A stretch of DNA of 41,853 bases from Bacillota bacterium (GCA_023415835.1 JAEZJK010000077.1:1-41853); one strand, 5' to 3'; counted from the first letter of the stretch, positions 8,056 to 16,014 are shown. Notes: a model not told the origin generated them from the letters alone. Translations and numbers: made by a program.

Positions 8056-8280
8056 TTAATTTGGTAAGTTTTGCTCGCTTATAATCTCTTTGTTAAAATC
8101 TTGATGGACTTTTACTAAGCATTTTTCAGCAATATATTCTTGAGCTGCCTCGATCATTACTTGAGTGAGCTCTCCTCCAAATCGGGCTACTATATAAGGA
8201 GGCATTCTCCAGATATCCGGCGTCAGAGAGGCTAATTTTTGATTCGGGTTCAATTTTTTACGATAAATTCGCCTATGCAA
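8056..8280 (-). CDS. Divergent SASP-like protein without a GPR site
   Basis: The 74-residue product aligns with the C-terminal half of the neighbouring SASP: FGGELTQVMIEAAQEYIAEK matches IGGNMVRRMIEAAERTLAEQ, followed by V-K-x-x-x-x-F in both. The first half is replaced by a short basic segment, so the protease site E-I-A and the usual GYWGxxxxRE motif are missing (here DIWRMPPYIVARFGG). The start is inferred to be TTG at 8280, because its upstream sequence (GAGGTGAATCAT) copies the layout of the neighbouring SASP start. It is probably a degenerate duplicate or a specialised spore DNA-binding protein; its function is not known. Confidence 0.6.
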   Translation of the reverse strand: MHRRIYRKKLNPNQKLASLTPDIWRMPPYIVARFGGELTQVMIEAAQEYIAEKCLVKVHQDFNKEIISEQNLPN

Positions 8281-8422
8281 ATGATTCACCTCAATTGAAA
8301 GTTTTTCCCTTTAACTGTAGATTATTTTGGCAAACCATTAGTAAAAAAAGATAAAAGTGGGATTTTTTAAGCTCTCATATAGGTTAATAGTTGAAAAATG
8401 AGGAAACTTTAATGGGGAAAGA

Positions 8423-8451
8423 TTGACTTTTCAAAAAATACCCTATATAAT
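8423..8451 (+). promoter_or_regulatory. Strong vegetative promoter of yceD-rpmF
   Basis: TTGACT (8423-8428) and TATAAT (8446-8451) are separated by 17 bases, a near-consensus sigma-A promoter. The expected transcript start near 8458 is only about 11 bases before the GTG start at 8469, so the leader contains little more than the ribosome binding site. Confidence 0.8.
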
Positions 8452-8468
8452 TATCGAAGGTGATTTTG

Positions 8469-8999
8469 GTGAAGGTTGATATTGGTTCAATTCGTGAAGC
8501 CCGTGGCGGTTCATTAGTTTTTAAAGGAAATCAAGAAATCGATATTTCCGGTTTGGAATTGGGAGTTGAGTTAAATCAGCCCATAACAGTAGAAGGTACT
8601 GTTACTAATACCGGTGATGGTTTTTTAGTCCAGGGAGAAGTTAGGTATACATACCAAGCTAATTGCAATCGATGCCTTGAATCGATTTCAGGTTCAGATA
8701 ACGTTGAAATTACTGAACAATTTGCCTCTTATACGCCTACGGAAGATGATGAATCCTTTTATCATTTTCAAGGCGACATAATCGATTTAACGGAATGTAT
8801 TCGGGAACAAGTGTTAATATCTTTACCAATGAAGTATATTTGCCGATCCGATTGCCATGGTTTATGTTCTCAATGTGGCCAGAACTTAAATAAAAAAAAA
8901 TGTCAATGTAGTGTTGAAGATTATAATCCACAGTTTAATAAATTAAAATCCTTGTTAAACCAAGAAGGAGGTGGATCAGATGGCAAACCCAAAAAATAG
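8469..8999 (+). CDS. yceD: YceD/DUF177-family protein
   Basis: This 176-residue protein belongs to the DUF177 family, which is almost always encoded directly before rpmF. In plants and E. coli the family is linked to 23S rRNA accumulation, so a role in large-subunit assembly is likely. Visible marks are the CNRCLE motif in the middle and a C-terminal cluster CRSDCHGLCSQCGQNLNKK with closely spaced Cys residues that can bind zinc. GTG at 8469 gives the usual MKVDIGSIRE-like N-terminus and is five bases after AAGGTGA; the GTG at 8460 lies inside that site. The gene overlaps rpmF by 20 bases. Confidence 0.88.
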   Translation: MKVDIGSIREARGGSLVFKGNQEIDISGLELGVELNQPITVEGTVTNTGDGFLVQGEVRYTYQANCNRCLESISGSDNVEITEQFASYTPTEDDESFYHFQGDIIDLTECIREQVLISLPMKYICRSDCHGLCSQCGQNLNKKKCQCSVEDYNPQFNKLKSLLNQEGGGSDGKPKK

Positions 9000-9159
9000 G
9001 ACCTCCCGTACCAGAACCAGGTTGAGAAGAGCAAATTTAAAAACAGCTGCTCCTAATACCAATGCTTGCCCCCAATGTCATGAACCTAAAATGCCGCACC
9101 GTGTATGCAGTAACTGCGGATATTATAAGGGTCGGGAAGTTATTGCCCAAGAAGGTTGA
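8980..9159 (+). CDS. rpmF: Ribosomal protein bL32
   Basis: The 59-residue protein is a bL32 of normal length. It starts MANPKNRTSRTRTRLRRANL and has the zinc-ribbon pairs CPQCHE and CSNCGYYKG, so it is the zinc-binding (C+) form. The ATG at 8980 has AGGAGG seven to eight bases upstream; the in-frame GTG at 8971 is part of that site. Its start lies inside the yceD coding sequence, so translation is probably coupled. A terminator follows. Confidence 0.97.
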   Translation: MANPKNRTSRTRTRLRRANLKTAAPNTNACPQCHEPKMPHRVCSNCGYYKGREVIAQEG

Positions 9160-9166
9160 TTTTTTT

Positions 9167-9201
9167 AAAAAAATGAGGTCGTTTTGGCCTTATTTTTTTA
9201 T
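9167..9201 (+). terminator. Terminator after rpmF
   Basis: An A-run plus GAGGTC (to 9180) pairs, with G-U pairs, to GGCCTT plus a T-run ending near 9199. This is a T-tailed hairpin that separates yceD-rpmF from the fatty-acid genes. Confidence 0.7.
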
Positions 9202-9317
9202 CTTTAAATAAACGTAAACTTTTTGGAAAAACCCATTAAACCATAGCGATTACTTTGATAATAATTTTGCAATATTAAATTTGCCGAATTCGATCAAATT
9301 TTTTTCCAGAATTCTCC

Positions 9318-9345
9318 TTGACTTTTCAATTATTTTCGCTATACT
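9318..9345 (+). promoter_or_regulatory. Vegetative promoter of the plsX-fab operon
   Basis: TTGACT (9318-9323) and TATACT (9340-9345) have a 16-base spacer and lie 27 bases before the plsX ATG. I do not see a FapR-type TTAGTACCTGATACTAA operator near it, and no fapR gene is adjacent. Confidence 0.7.
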
Positions 9346-9372
9346 AATGATAGTTTTGTCCGGAGGGGAAAA

Positions 9373-10356
9373 ATGAAGATTGCAATTGACGCCATGGGCG
9401 GGGATTATGCGCCGGAAGAAACCGTAAAAGGGGCAGTGTCAGCCTGCCGCGAATTCGGCGCAGAAGTAATACTAGTTGGGAACGAAGCAAAGATTGGGAG
9501 TGTTCTCAAAAACCAACCGGTTTCCGGATTAAAATTAGAAATACAAAATACAACTGAAGTTATTGAGATGGGCGAACACCCGGCAAATGCGGTTAGGAAA
9601 AAAAAGGACTCTTCATTGGTGGTCGCTAACCGTTTGGTTAAAGAAGGCGCCGCTGCAGCTGTAATTTCAGCCGGTAACACCGGCGCAGCTATGAGCGCTT
9701 CGTTATTGGTTTTAGGCAGGATTAAAGGCGTCAATCGGCCGGCTATAGCATCTCCGATGCCTACTAATACCGGAGTCAGTGTGTTATTAGACGCAGGGGC
9801 TAATGCCGATTGTGATCCCGATAATCTGGTTCAATTTGCATTAATGGGTTCGATTTACGCTGAACAAGTTTTTGGACTTCCTAAACCTCGGATTGGTTTA
9901 CTAAGTATCGGTGAAGAAGAAACTAAAGGCAATAAACTAACGGTCGAGACCCATCAACTCTTAAAACAGAGCGGGTTAAATTTTATTGGAAATATCGAAG
10001 GGCGCGATGTTCATCATGGCGCTTGTGAAGTAATAGTCTGTGACGGATTTGTCGGGAATATCGTCTTAAAGCTCTCCGAGGGTTTGGCAAGCGCTTTATT
10101 TGGTCAAATTAAAACGGCATTAGCTAAAAACCCAATCACACTTACCGGGGCTTTTTTAGCAAAAAGCGCTTTTAAAAGTATCAAAGGCAAAATGGACTAT
10201 ACTGAATATGGCGGAGCCCCACTGTTGGGACTTAACGGTATTAGCATGATCAGCCACGGCCGTTCTAATGCCAAAGCGATTAAAAACGCCATTAGGGCTG
10301 CAGTTAAAGCTGTAGATGAAGATGTAGTTGGGAAAATCGCTTCTTCTTTAACTTAA
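9373..10356 (+). CDS. plsX: Phosphate acyltransferase PlsX
   Basis: PlsX converts acyl-ACP and phosphate to acyl-phosphate, the donor for PlsY in phospholipid synthesis, and acts at the inner face of the membrane. The 327-residue protein has the family N-terminus MKIAIDAMGGDYAPEETVKG, the segment SAGNTGAAMSASL, and the C-terminal GGAPLLGLNGISMISHGRS. The start has CGGAGGGG upstream. It is first in plsX-fabD-fabG-acpP, with 16 bases to fabD. Confidence 0.97.
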   Translation: MKIAIDAMGGDYAPEETVKGAVSACREFGAEVILVGNEAKIGSVLKNQPVSGLKLEIQNTTEVIEMGEHPANAVRKKKDSSLVVANRLVKEGAAAAVISAGNTGAAMSASLLVLGRIKGVNRPAIASPMPTNTGVSVLLDAGANADCDPDNLVQFALMGSIYAEQVFGLPKPRIGLLSIGEEETKGNKLTVETHQLLKQSGLNFIGNIEGRDVHHGACEVIVCDGFVGNIVLKLSEGLASALFGQIKTALAKNPITLTGAFLAKSAFKSIKGKMDYTEYGGAPLLGLNGISMISHGRSNAKAIKNAIRAAVKAVDEDVVGKIASSLT

Positions 10357-10372
10357 TTTAAAGGAGTTTTCC

Positions 10373-11305
10373 ATGAAAAAAATAGCCTTCGTTTTCCCGG
10401 GGCAGGGTTCTCAGTATGTAGGCATGGGAAAAGAGATATCGGAAAATTATTCCGAAGCTAAAAAAATTTTTGATGAGGCCGATCAGGCCTTAGGAAGGGA
10501 AATTTCTGAAATTTGTTTTAATGGTCCCGAAGAATTATTAAAAGATACCCGTAACGCTCAACCCGGGATCCTGACTGTAAGTATCGCCATACTGCAATCC
10601 CTCAGGGCGGAAGGGATTAAACCAGATTATACCGCCGGTCATAGCCTTGGGGAATATAGCGCCCTGGTCGCTTCGGGAGTGTTGGAATTACCTACAGCGG
10701 TAAACTTAGTCCAACAACGGGCTCAATTAATGGCAGGAGCCGATCCTGAACAAAATGGGACAATGGCGGCAGTGCTTGGGTTGGATCGGGAAACCCTTTC
10801 CGCTTGCCTGAACGAGGTAAAAGGGGTAGGGCTGGTTGAAGCCGCTAACTTCAATTGCCCCGGGCAAATTGTCATTTCCGGCGCTAAAAATGGAATTGCC
10901 AAGGTTCAGGAGTTGGTTGCGGCTAAAGGAGGAAAATTTATTCCGCTGTCAGTGAGCGGCCCGTTTCATTCCAGCTTTATGAAGCCGGCGGCTGACGCTT
11001 TTAAGGCGCAGCTGGAATCGGTATCTTGGCAGGAACCAGTTGTCCCTGTAATCGCTAATGTTTCGGCGCGGCCTTATTTGCAAGATCAAATTAGTGATAA
11101 ACTGTATTGTCAAATATATTCTTCCGTATTGTGGGAAGATTCTATTAACTTTTTACACCAAAATGGGGTGGAGGTTTTCATTGAGGTTGGTCCGGGGAAA
11201 GTCCTTTCAGGTTTGATAAAAAAGACAATCAAAGGCGCGGTAATTGTAAATTGTGAAGATATGGCCTCAATTAAAAAAGCTCTTGAAATTTTAAAGGAGG
11301 TTTAG
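10373..11305 (+). CDS. fabD: Malonyl-CoA:ACP transacylase
   Basis: FabD moves malonate from CoA to the acyl carrier protein, supplying the extender unit for fatty acid synthesis. The 310-residue protein shows FPGQGSQYVGMG at the N-terminus, the nucleophile Ser91 in GHSLGEYSAL, Arg116 in QQRAQLM for the malonyl carboxylate, and His199 in GPFHSSFM. Its size is standard. AAAGGAG precedes the start, and the fabG binding site overlaps its last codons, so the genes are coupled. Confidence 0.97.
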   Translation: MKKIAFVFPGQGSQYVGMGKEISENYSEAKKIFDEADQALGREISEICFNGPEELLKDTRNAQPGILTVSIAILQSLRAEGIKPDYTAGHSLGEYSALVASGVLELPTAVNLVQQRAQLMAGADPEQNGTMAAVLGLDRETLSACLNEVKGVGLVEAANFNCPGQIVISGAKNGIAKVQELVAAKGGKFIPLSVSGPFHSSFMKPAADAFKAQLESVSWQEPVVPVIANVSARPYLQDQISDKLYCQIYSSVLWEDSINFLHQNGVEVFIEVGPGKVLSGLIKKTIKGAVIVNCEDMASIKKALEILKEV

Positions 11306-11309
11306 TAAT

Positions 11310-12047
11310 ATGAGATTAGCGCATGAAGTGGCAATCATTACCGGCGCAGCCCGAGGAATTGGTAAAGCTATTACCTTGGCTTTAGTCAAGGAAGGGGCGG
11401 CAGTGGTATTATCCGATGTCAGTGAAGAAGTACATAAGGTAGCGGAAGAAATTCGGCAATCCGGAAGTCAAGCTACCTCCATTGTCGGTAATGTTACCAA
11501 ACAAAATGATTGTGAAGCTATGGTTGATTTGGCGCTAAAAACATTTAATAAGCTGGATATTTTGGTCAACAACGCCGGGATCACCAAAGATAACCTTTTG
11601 CTCAGGATGAGTGAAGAAGATTGGGATGCGGTTCTTGATATCAATTTAAAAGGTACATTTCTATGTACCAAAGCCGCAATTAAACCCATGATGAAGCAAC
11701 GTTCCGGTAAAATTATCAATATTGCGTCAGTCATCGGCCAGATGGGAAATGCCGGCCAGGCTAATTATTCCGCCTCTAAGGGAGGGGTAATCGCTTTCAC
11801 TAAAACCATGGCTAAAGAATTGGGGACTCGAAACATCCGGGTTAATGCAATCGCCCCTGGTTTTATCGAATCCAAAATGACTGAGGTTTTATCGGAAGAA
11901 GCGCGTACTAGGTTACTGAGTTTAATCCCTTTGGGTGTATTAGGAAAACCGGAGTATGTCGCCAACGCTGTAATATTCTTGGCCTCACCTGAAGCTTCTT
12001 ATCTTACCGGTCAAGTATTAAACGTTGATGGCGGAATGGTAATGTAA
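11310..12047 (+). CDS. fabG: 3-oxoacyl-ACP reductase
   Basis: FabG reduces 3-oxoacyl-ACP to 3-hydroxyacyl-ACP with NADPH. This 245-residue short-chain dehydrogenase has the cofactor motif TGAARGIGKA near residue 12, NNAG near 88, the catalytic Ser in IASVIGQMG, and Y-x-x-x-K in YSASKGG near 151. The start follows AAAGGAGG by about eight bases, four bases after the fabD stop. Confidence 0.97.
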   Translation: MRLAHEVAIITGAARGIGKAITLALVKEGAAVVLSDVSEEVHKVAEEIRQSGSQATSIVGNVTKQNDCEAMVDLALKTFNKLDILVNNAGITKDNLLLRMSEEDWDAVLDINLKGTFLCTKAAIKPMMKQRSGKIINIASVIGQMGNAGQANYSASKGGVIAFTKTMAKELGTRNIRVNAIAPGFIESKMTEVLSEEARTRLLSLIPLGVLGKPEYVANAVIFLASPEASYLTGQVLNVDGGMVM

Positions 12048-12118
12048 ATCCTGGGAAAAATAAGTGTGTTTTAAATAAAACCAGAATTAACCAACCCTTA
12101 CGGAAGGAGGTGAAGTGG

Positions 12119-12352
12119 TTGGATATCTTCGGAAAAGTTAAAGATATTGTTGTTGAGCAACTTGGCGTTGACGAAGAGGAAGTTTCTGAACAGGCTTCTT
12201 TTGTAGATGACTTGGGAGCAGATTCTCTGGACATCGTCGAACTAGTAATGGCTCTTGAAGAGGAATTCGACCTGGAGATTCCCGACGAGGACGCCGAAAA
12301 AATCGTAACTGTCGGCGACGCGGTTAATTACATTAAGGAGAATGGCCAATAA
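12119..12352 (+). CDS. acpP: Acyl carrier protein
   Basis: ACP carries growing acyl chains on a phosphopantetheine arm and also supplies acyl groups for lipid A. The motif GADSLDIVEL holds the attachment serine. TTG at 12119, eight bases after GGAGG, gives a 77-residue protein with that serine at position 36, the textbook ACP numbering. GTG at 12110 would overlap the binding site. The protein is very acidic, as expected. It is the last gene before a hairpin, 71 bases after fabG. Confidence 0.95.
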   Translation: MDIFGKVKDIVVEQLGVDEEEVSEQASFVDDLGADSLDIVELVMALEEEFDLEIPDEDAEKIVTVGDAVNYIKENGQ

Positions 12353-12360
12353 GTTTTCAT

Positions 12361-12386
12361 GAGAGTCCCCTAAAGGGGACTCTCTT
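12361..12386 (+). terminator. Hairpin after acpP (terminator or attenuator)
   Basis: GAGAGTCCCC pairs perfectly with GGGGACTCTC around a TAAA loop, nine bases after the acpP stop. Only a short T pair follows the stem, so termination may be partial, leaving some read-through to fabF. Excess acpP transcript over fabF would fit the demand for ACP. Confidence 0.65.
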
Positions 12387-12649
12387 AAAATATCGATATT
12401 AACGACTTGATTTTAAAAAATAAAAGTCATTTTTAAAAAATAAATAATTATATTGCAACCAGAAATACCACAGATCCACAATTCCACAGCCTCCACTATT
12501 AGCCTTTAGTCTTGTTTTTAGCTATTGCCCTTTAGTTTTTTACTATAAATCTAATAGCTAAACCTAATATCTATTAGCTAATACCCAGAGAACTGTTGAT
12601 AATTACGATTTTTCTTTCCAAATTCAAGTTTATATACCGGGGGTAAAAT
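12387..12649. other. Low-complexity degenerate intergenic segment between acpP and fabF
   Basis: About 260 bases interrupt the otherwise tight fab operon. Between 12460 and 12590 the sequence consists of variants of short words: CCACA repeated (ccacagatccacaattccac), then TTAGCC, CTTTAG, TAGCTA and CTAATAG. AATAG and CTATT arms around 12553-12575 can pair. No frame, RNA or promoter stands out. It looks like decayed short-repeat material. Confidence 0.45.
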
Positions 12650-13891
12650 ATGAAAAAACAGGTTGTCGTTACCGGGTTAGGAGTAGTTACTGCGGTAGGA
12701 ATTGGAGTTGATGGTTTTTGGCAGAATATCACAAGTGGTGTGTCAGGTGTTGAGCGGCTCACTTTGCTGGATACCTCCAATCTGGATGTAAAGATAGGAG
12801 CGGAAATTAAAGAATTTGATCCTGCTCAGTATATGGATCGCAAAGAAGTTAAAAGGACTGACCGTTTCGTCCATTTTGCGGTGGCTGCCACTCAAATGGC
12901 TTTGGCCGATTCCGGGTTGGAGATTAATTCTGCTAATGCGGACGAAATCGGTGTAGTAATCGGTTCCGGCATCGGAGGGATGAAAACCTTTGAAGAACAG
13001 TACCGTACCTGTCTGGAAAAGGGGCCTAAACGGGTCAGCCCGTTTTTTATCCCAATGATGATTCCTGATATGGCTTCAGGATTTGTTTCTATTGTTACCG
13101 GCGCCAAAGGCCCAAACCATACCGTTGTTACCGCATGCGCTTCCGGTACTCATTCAATCGGTGATTCCTTTCGAATTATTCAAAACGGTGAAGCGGACGC
13201 TATGATCACCGGCGGTTCGGAAGCTGCTATAACTCAGTTGACCTATGGGGGTTTCTCTTCAGCAGGGGCATTGTCAACCAATAATGATGACCCGAAAGGC
13301 GCAAGCAGGCCATTTGACTTAAACCGTGACGGATTTGTGATGGGTGAAGGTTCCGGTATCTTGCTCCTTGAGGAACTGGAACATGCCAAGCGCAGAGGGG
13401 CTAAAATCTATGCGGAAGTTGTCGGTTTTGGCGAATCCGGTGACGCTTATCACATGACGTCTCCCGATCCTGAAGGGGCTGGAGCAGCTAAAGCAATGCG
13501 CCGGGCGATTAGCGATGCCGGAATTACACCGGAGAAAATTTCTTACATTAATGCCCATGGCACTTCAACTGCGGCTAATGATAAGTTAGAAACAATGGCC
13601 ATCAAAAACGTCTTTGGTGAAGCCGCCTACCGGATTCCGGTTAGTTCAACTAAATCAATGACTGGCCATTTGTTGGGCGCCGCCGGTGGAGTAGAAGCAA
13701 TTATTAGCGTATTGGCGCTAAAACACGGAACCATACCTCCAACAATCAACTACCAAACACCTGATCCCGAATGCGATTTGGATTATGTGCCTAACCAAGC
13801 CCGTAAAAGCGTACTGGAATATGTGCTCTCTAATTCGTTAGGTTTTGGTGGGCATAATGCCTGTTTGGCTTTTAAAAAATATCATGGCTAA
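12650..13891 (+). CDS. fabF: 3-oxoacyl-ACP synthase II
   Basis: FabF condenses acyl-ACP with malonyl-ACP to lengthen the chain. The 413-residue protein has the complete Cys-His-His triad at the usual numbering: Cys163 in VTACASG, His303 in NAHGTST and His340 in TGHLLGAAGG. GVVIGSGIGG and the late GFGGHNACL loop are also present. The start has GGGGGT upstream. The last bases overlap the rnc start (ATGGCTAA), so the two are translationally coupled. Confidence 0.97.
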   Translation: MKKQVVVTGLGVVTAVGIGVDGFWQNITSGVSGVERLTLLDTSNLDVKIGAEIKEFDPAQYMDRKEVKRTDRFVHFAVAATQMALADSGLEINSANADEIGVVIGSGIGGMKTFEEQYRTCLEKGPKRVSPFFIPMMIPDMASGFVSIVTGAKGPNHTVVTACASGTHSIGDSFRIIQNGEADAMITGGSEAAITQLTYGGFSSAGALSTNNDDPKGASRPFDLNRDGFVMGEGSGILLLEELEHAKRRGAKIYAEVVGFGESGDAYHMTSPDPEGAGAAKAMRRAISDAGITPEKISYINAHGTSTAANDKLETMAIKNVFGEAAYRIPVSSTKSMTGHLLGAAGGVEAIISVLALKHGTIPPTINYQTPDPECDLDYVPNQARKSVLEYVLSNSLGFGGHNACLAFKKYHG

Positions 13892-14618
13892 AAAAACAAA
13901 TCAAATAAATCAATTACCAATGGATGCGAAAATTGGATCGTCAGTTGAAAAGCTAGCGATCCAACTTGATTTTGTCCCGGTCTTTCCTGAACTTTTTGAA
14001 GAAGCATTGATTCATTCATCTTACGCCAATGAACATAAAATTCTCAGTAATGAGCGTCTGGAATTTTTGGGTGATAGCGTACTTTCTTTAATTACAGTCT
14101 CCTTTTTATTTAAAACATTTCCCAATTATGATGAAGGAGATTTGGCCAAATTGAAATCGATTATCGTTAGCGCCCTGATTTGGGCCTCATTGGCTAAACA
14201 ACTAAAATTAGATTCATATATTAAGTTAGGCGCCGGTGAATTACGCAATAACGGACATAGTAAGCAAAACATTTTGGCTGATTTATTTGAGGCTTTTGTT
14301 GGCGCTTATTTTTTAAATTTTGGGCTTGAAAAAACAACAGGTTTTATTGAACCTTTAATAAAGGATAACTTGGCCGAAGTAAACCGCCAATTTACCTTAA
14401 TTAATGCTAAAAATGACCTTCAAGAATTTTCTCAATCCCATGGGCTGTTTCCCGAATATCGCACTATTAAGGAAGAAGGGCCTGCCCATCAGCGTTGGTT
14501 CAATGTGGAGGTTTTGATAAAAGGCATGCAGGCCGGAAAGGGCGAAGGCCATAGTTTAAAAGAGGCTCAAAATAAAGCCGCTCTTGAAGCTATTACTAAA
14601 CTTAAGGGGATTACTTGA
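13884..14618 (+). CDS. rnc: Ribonuclease III
   Basis: RNase III cuts double-stranded RNA, including rRNA precursors. The 244-residue protein has the signature NERLEFLGDSVL (residues 56-67), the second acidic site ADLFEAFVGA, and a C-terminal double-stranded RNA-binding domain ending EAQNKAALEAI. I start at ATG 13884, which overlaps the fabF stop in ATGGCTAA; longer frames into fabF add non-family sequence. The order fabF-rnc-smc-ftsY is classic, although here spoVS and a sigma gene are inserted. Confidence 0.95.
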   Translation: MAKKTNQINQLPMDAKIGSSVEKLAIQLDFVPVFPELFEEALIHSSYANEHKILSNERLEFLGDSVLSLITVSFLFKTFPNYDEGDLAKLKSIIVSALIWASLAKQLKLDSYIKLGAGELRNNGHSKQNILADLFEAFVGAYFLNFGLEKTTGFIEPLIKDNLAEVNRQFTLINAKNDLQEFSQSHGLFPEYRTIKEEGPAHQRWFNVEVLIKGMQAGKGEGHSLKEAQNKAALEAITKLKGIT

Positions 14619-14631
14619 TAATATTTTTTAA

Positions 14632-14659
14632 AAAGGGGTTTTTTTGCAGTTAGTTGAAT
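14632..14659 (+). promoter_or_regulatory. Candidate sigma-H promoter of spoVS
   Basis: AAAGGGGTT (14632-14640) resembles the sigma-H -35 element RnAGGAwWW with two mismatches. Twelve bases later GTTGAAT (14653-14659), followed by two A/T bases, fits the -10 element RnnGAATwW. SpoVS is a known sigma-H gene in Bacillus subtilis, and a SigH-like gene lies just downstream. The transcript would begin about 40 bases before the spoVS ATG. Confidence 0.45.
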
Positions 14660-14703
14660 ATGATAAGAAAGGAATGATATCTTTCTCTAGGGGGATTTAA
14701 TCT

Positions 14704-14964
14704 ATGGACGTACTAAAAGTATCTGCAAATTCCAGCCCCAAATCAGTCGCTGGAGCTTTAGCTGCAGTCTTAAGGGAAAAAGGAGTTGCTGAGATTCAAG
14801 CGGTCGGAGCCGGCGCGGTTAACCAAGCTGTAAAAGCTATTGCCATTACTAGAGGATACGTTGCCCCAAATGGTATTAATCTGGTCTGCACTCCCGGATT
14901 TTCCGAAATTAACATTGATGGTCAGGTACGGACAGCAATTAAGTTTATAGTTGAACCTCGCTAA
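14704..14964 (+). CDS. spoVS: Stage V sporulation protein S
   Basis: The 86-residue protein is SpoVS, an Alba-fold nucleic-acid-binding protein of constant length needed for normal septation and coat assembly in sporulating cells. It begins MDVLKVSANSSPKSVAGALA and contains RGYVAPNGINLVCTPGFSEI and the conserved ending TAIKFIVEPR. AGGGGGA lies about eight bases before the ATG. A strong terminator follows, so it is a single-gene unit placed between rnc and a sigma factor gene. Confidence 0.96.
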   Translation: MDVLKVSANSSPKSVAGALAAVLREKGVAEIQAVGAGAVNQAVKAIAITRGYVAPNGINLVCTPGFSEINIDGQVRTAIKFIVEPR

Positions 14965-14987
14965 AAACCGCTAAGGCGGTTTTTTTG
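14963..14987 (+). terminator. Terminator of spoVS
   Basis: AAAAACCGC pairs with GCGGTTTTT around a four-base loop, with seven T residues at the end. It overlaps the spoVS stop codon. Confidence 0.92.
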
Positions 14988-15109
14988 TGAGCAATTTTAA
15001 GAAAGGGTTCCTTGTCATAATCCGGACAACCCAGCCATATAATTACCTATAGCAATGCCATATTTGTTTCTAGTTAAATTGCCGGACTGGGTTTAGGAGG
15101 TTGTTTCGG

Positions 15110-15823
15110 GTGAACCAACAAAAAGACTTAGCGTTAATAGAAAAGATTCGATCCAATTATGATATGGGCGCTAAGGATGAGTTAGTCCTTAAATACCTTC
15201 CGATGGTAAGGCATATCGTAAAGAACTATCAACCTTCATTGGCCGACTTCGATGATTATTCTCAAGAAGGCGCAATTGGCCTGTTAAAAGCGATTGAAGA
15301 ATATAATCCCGAATGTTTTCAGGTCAAATTTAGCACTTTTGCTTATCTTTGCATAACCAGGCGGATTTTCAACGCATTCCGGCGCGTTCATAAAAAAAAT
15401 TCCCCACCGGCCGGAACTATGCTATCACTTTTTCAAAATAGCGATGAAGCTAATCGTACCCTGATTGATTTTCTAGATAGCCAAACCGATGAACCCTTTT
15501 ATTTAATTGAAAAAGAATGGGTCAACCAAACTTTAGATTCGGTTTTAAAAATATATTTATCCCCAATCGAATATCAAGTAATTAAAGGGATTATTGCCGG
15601 GGATAATCAAGGTGAAATCCAAATTACGCTCGCATTGCCCCCAAAGGTAATCGATAACGCGCGGACCAGGGCTCGAAGTAAGCTGCGAAAGATTATCGAA
15701 GCATATGGTTCATTACTTAATCCGAATATTCCGCAAAAAGTTAGAAAAAGAAAAGATTTATATAAGGTGAAAAAAGTTTTGGATAAAGCATTCACAACCC
15801 AAAAGCCGGTTGTGAATGGGTAA
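15110..15823 (+). CDS. Sigma-70-family factor, SigH-like
   Basis: This is a 237-residue sigma factor. Region 2 covers about residues 20-95, with LVLKYLPMVRHIVKNY, the core-binding FDDYSQEGAIGLLKAIEEY, and the -10 recognition FSTFAYLCITRRIFNAFRR. Region 4 (about 150-195) reads LSPIEYQVIKGIIAG...IDNARTRARSKLRKII, like the SigH pattern (KSIDNALQRVKRKL). Region 3 is missing, as in SigH. A basic tail of some 35 residues extends beyond the usual end. GTG at 15110 lies about nine bases after AGGAGG; a TTG at 15101 touches it. True sigH normally sits beside secE-nusG-rpmG genes, so this may be a paralogue. Confidence 0.8.
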   Translation: MNQQKDLALIEKIRSNYDMGAKDELVLKYLPMVRHIVKNYQPSLADFDDYSQEGAIGLLKAIEEYNPECFQVKFSTFAYLCITRRIFNAFRRVHKKNSPPAGTMLSLFQNSDEANRTLIDFLDSQTDEPFYLIEKEWVNQTLDSVLKIYLSPIEYQVIKGIIAGDNQGEIQITLALPPKVIDNARTRARSKLRKIIEAYGSLLNPNIPQKVRKRKDLYKVKKVLDKAFTTQKPVVNG

Positions 15824-15928
15824 ATTAATGTACTTTTCTCATCTTATGAATTAAGGAATATATGTTACATTTAAAGTTTGTATCCAAAAAATTATTGCAA
15901 CATATATAGCGATAAATTTAGAAGTTGG

Positions 15929-15963
15929 TTAAAAGCGAGGCTAGAGAAACCTCGCTTTTAAAT
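15929..15963 (+). terminator. Terminator of the sigma factor gene
   Basis: AAAAGCGAGG (15931-15940) pairs with CCTCGCTTTT (15950-15959) around a nine-base loop, with an AAATTT tail. It lies about 110 bases after the sigma gene and before the smc promoter. Confidence 0.82.
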
Positions 15964-16014
15964 TTGACCATGGCTCTTACATTTTGTTTGGCGTATTTCT
16001 TTTTTTGCTATCTT

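Noticed and set aside
9160..9372. A FapR operator upstream of plsX
   Set aside because: No TTAGTACCTGATACTAA-like palindrome is present; only a sigma-A promoter is clear.
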